NCBI GenBank assembly: GCA_002352945.1
Contig: DDHL01000084.1
Location: 22,277 to 28,551, forward strand
Origin: Campylobacteraceae bacterium UBA1877
Lineage (GTDB): Bacteria; Campylobacterota; Campylobacteria; Campylobacterales; Campylobacteraceae
Length of the DNA: 6,275 bases
Reading direction: 5' to 3'
Shown: positions 4,390-6,275 of the stretch, piece by piece
Position numbering within the stretch: the stretch's first letter is position 1
Layout of the letters: every line of letters begins with the position of its first letter
Translations under genes and position numbers: made by a program
The notes under the pieces: generated by a model
Databases searched by the model: none
Seen by the model: the letters and a program-made list of their open reading frames with translations, nothing else
Told to the model about the DNA's origin: nothing

Positions 4390-6275
4390 CCAATAGCGGC
4401 TCCATTTTTACGCATCGCTTCTGGACGAACAAGGCTTAAACCATCCTCATCCTTTGCAGCAAGGAGCATTCCTTCGCTTAAAAGCCCCATGATTTTGGCA
4501 GGTTTTAAGTTTGCAACTATGCAGATTTGAGTTCCAATCAAAGATTCTGGAGTGTAGTACTGGGCAATTCCAGCAATAATTTGTCGATTTTTCTCTTCAC
4601 CCACATCCACTTGGAGCTGTAAAAGTTTTTTGCTTTTTGGCACAGCTTCTGCTTTTATGATGGTTCCTACTTTGAGTTTTGTTTCAAAAAATTGTTTAAT
4701 ATCTATAAGTTGGGCTTCATCTTTGTTTTCATCACTCTTTTTTGTCTCATTTGGAGTGGTTGGTTCAGGTGAGCTTATGAGCTCCTTTTCGATTCGTGGA
4801 AAAAGAGGTGGAACCTTTTCGATGACAAAATCATCCAAAAGACCAGAGTTTGCAATGAGAGATTGGTATGAATTTGGATCAAGTTTAAATCCCATTGCCT
4901 TTGCAATAGTTGCGCAAGTCTTTGGCATAACTGGCGAGAGTAAAATAGTAACTTTTGCCAATAAGTTTGCAACTAAAGCTACTAGAGCCATAGCTTCATC
5001 TTCTTTTTGTGACTTCATCTTTACCCATGGCTCATGGATAGTAATGGATTGGTTTGCAAGGGTAAGAACCTTCCATAAATCTTCTAAATAGTGATTGGTT
5101 TGAAGGTCGTTGATATAGTTTTCTACATTTTGTAAAATTGCATGAGCCTCTTCCCACTCTTTAGCATGAAATTTCATAACATTTTGACTTGAGATTTTAT
5201 AATCAAAATATTTTCCACTCATCCCTATAATGCGGTTGAGTAAATTTCCAAACTCATTGCCCAAATCTGAATTGATTCTATCAATCAAAGCTTTTTGACT
5301 AAAGTCCCCATCTTGTCCGAATGGAACCTCTCTTAGCATAAAAAAGCGGAAATTTTCCAATCCATAAGCATCGGCAACCTCTTTTGGGTTAACCACGTTT
5401 CCTTTGGATTTGCTCATCTTTTCGCCATTTCTTGTCCACCACCCATGGGCTGCAACATGTTTTGGCAAAGGCAAATCAAGGCTCATCAAAAATGCCGGCC
5501 AGTAAATTGCATGGAATCTTAAAATATCTTTTCCTACAAGTTGAACGGTAGCTGGCCAGTAATCCATATTTTTTTCATCTTGGCCATATCCTAGAGCGGT
5601 AATATAGTTTAAAAGCGCATCGAGCCAAACATACATAACATGCTTTGGGTCGTTCATTGATTGTGGTAACTTAATGCCCCAATCAAAGCTTGTTCTAGTG
5701 ATTGATAAATCTTTCAAACCACCTTTTACAAAGCTGATAACCTCATTTTTCTTACCTTTTGGAACAACGCATTTTTCCTCTTTTTGGTACCACTCTAAAA
5801 GCTTATCTTGGTACTTTGAGAGTTTAAAAAAGTAACTCTCCTCTTTAACAAGGCTTGTTGGTTTTCCACAATCTGGACAGCCTCCATCATCAAGAAGTTG
5901 GGTTTGGGTAAAAAATGTCTCACAGCTAACGCAGTAATATCCCTCATAATGGCCTTTGTAAATATCACCTTTTTTATACATCTTTTCAAAAGCTTTTTGG
6001 ACGCCAATTTTATGGGCTTGGTCGGTAGTTCGAATGAAGTGGTCGTATCCAATCTCAAACTCATCCCAAAGAGATTTAAATTTACCACTAATTTCATCAG
6101 CATATGCTTGCGGGCTAAAACCTCGAGCCGATGCTGCTTGTTCAATCTTTTGACCATGTTCATCAGTGCCTGTTAAGAAAAATGTGTCATACCCTTTTAA
6201 TCTATAGTATCGAGCCATTGTGTCGGCAATAATTGTTGTATAAGCATGGCCTATATGAGGAACATCATTTACATA
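4386..6275 (-). CDS. metG: Methionyl-tRNA synthetase, 5' end outside window
   Basis: Class I aminoacyl-tRNA synthetase that charges tRNA-Met in the cytoplasm, needed for both initiation and elongation. The frame runs off the right edge with 629 visible residues; only about ten N-terminal residues should be missing. In order: YVNDVPHIGHAYTT at the edge with the HIGH signature (visible residues 7-10, bases 6246-6257), TGTDEHG (residues 35-41), a four-cysteine zinc knuckle CVSC...CPDC (115, 118, 133, 136), WLDALLNY, and the KMSKS loop (286-290, bases 5406-5420). Next come the anticodon-binding helical domain, a polar linker around residues 500-523 rich in Pro, Thr, Glu and Lys, and a C-terminal Trbp111/EMAPII-like tRNA-binding OB fold (about 524-629) used for dimerisation and tRNA binding. 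The ATG at 6218 is internal, because HIGH lies upstream of it. It is the first visible gene of a leftward operon and overlaps the next gene by four bases. Regulation lies outside the window. Confidence 0.97.
   Translation of the reverse strand, partial: YVNDVPHIGHAYTTIIADTMARYYRLKGYDTFFLTGTDEHGQKIEQAASARGFSPQAYADEISGKFKSLWDEFEIGYDHFIRTTDQAHKIGVQKAFEKMYKKGDIYKGHYEGYYCVSCETFFTQTQLLDDGGCPDCGKPTSLVKEESYFFKLSKYQDKLLEWYQKEEKCVVPKGKKNEVISFVKGGLKDLSITRTSFDWGIKLPQSMNDPKHVMYVWLDALLNYITALGYGQDEKNMDYWPATVQLVGKDILRFHAIYWPAFLMSLDLPLPKHVAAHGWWTRNGEKMSKSKGNVVNPKEVADAYGLENFRFFMLREVPFGQDGDFSQKALIDRINSDLGNEFGNLLNRIIGMSGKYFDYKISSQNVMKFHAKEWEEAHAILQNVENYINDLQTNHYLEDLWKVLTLANQSITIHEPWVKMKSQKEDEAMALVALVANLLAKVTILLSPVMPKTCATIAKAMGFKLDPNSYQSLIANSGLLDDFVIEKVPPLFPRIEKELISSPEPTTPNETKKSDENKDEAQLIDIKQFFETKLKVGTIIKAEAVPKSKKLLQLQVDVGEEKNRQIIAGIAQYYTPESLIGTQICIVANLKPAKIMGLLSEGMLLAAKDEDGLSLVRPEAMRKNGAAIG

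Noticed and set aside
4133..4396. 87-residue open frame on the + strand opposite the Mur-like gene
   Set aside because: It is antisense to the conserved N-terminal domain of the Mur-like protein and has the composition of a shadow frame.
4630..5091. 153-residue open frame on the + strand opposite metG
   Set aside because: It is the antisense of a strongly conserved gene, with no ribosome binding site or recognisable protein features that I can see.
4386..6218. Reading metG as starting at the ATG at 6218
   Set aside because: The frame continues to the right edge and encodes the HIGH signature upstream of that ATG, so it is an internal Met codon.

Overview
The window comes from an AT-rich bacterial chromosome, most likely a member of the Campylobacterota (Epsilonproteobacteria, for example the Sulfurimonas/Sulfurovum/Helicobacter side). 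I infer this from the low GC content, the style of the PBP2 and YbeY proteins (YbeY is about 140 residues and has PLGTIIIN where many phyla have LGDI), and the compact gene packing. No species call is possible from the sequence alone.

Layout from left to right. (1) Positions 1-1591, + strand: most of a penicillin-binding protein 2 (mrdA), cut by the left edge. (2) Positions 1588-1884, - strand: a small protein with one N-terminal membrane segment. Its stop codon shares a CTAG with the mrdA stop. (3) Positions 1885-2034: a 150-base divergent intergenic region with an extended -10 promoter and two AT-rich perfect palindromes. (4) Positions 2035-2904, + strand: a protein related along its whole length to citrate lyase ligase (CitC), with its nucleotidyltransferase motifs missing and a short C-terminus. 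(5) Positions 2905-2961: a short convergent gap with a perfect 20-bp palindrome. (6) Positions 2962-6275, - strand: a tight operon read leftward, metG (cut by the right edge), then a MurE/MurF-like protein without a P-loop, then ybeY. MetG and the Mur-like gene overlap by ATGA. The Mur-like stop codon abuts the ybeY ribosome binding site.

How the genes work together. PBP2 builds the lateral cell wall. MetG charges tRNA-Met and YbeY matures and checks rRNA, so the leftward operon is mainly a translation unit with an embedded cell-wall-enzyme relative of unknown role. No mobile element, CRISPR array, tRNA or rRNA gene is visible, and no citrate lyase subunit gene lies near the CitC-like gene.

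The window does not contain an obvious new multi-gene system. Its most interesting content is two intact, well-expressed-looking genes that seem to be pseudoenzymes: the CitC-like protein and the Mur-ligase-like protein. Each keeps recognisable flanking sequence but lacks the residues its family uses for ATP chemistry.
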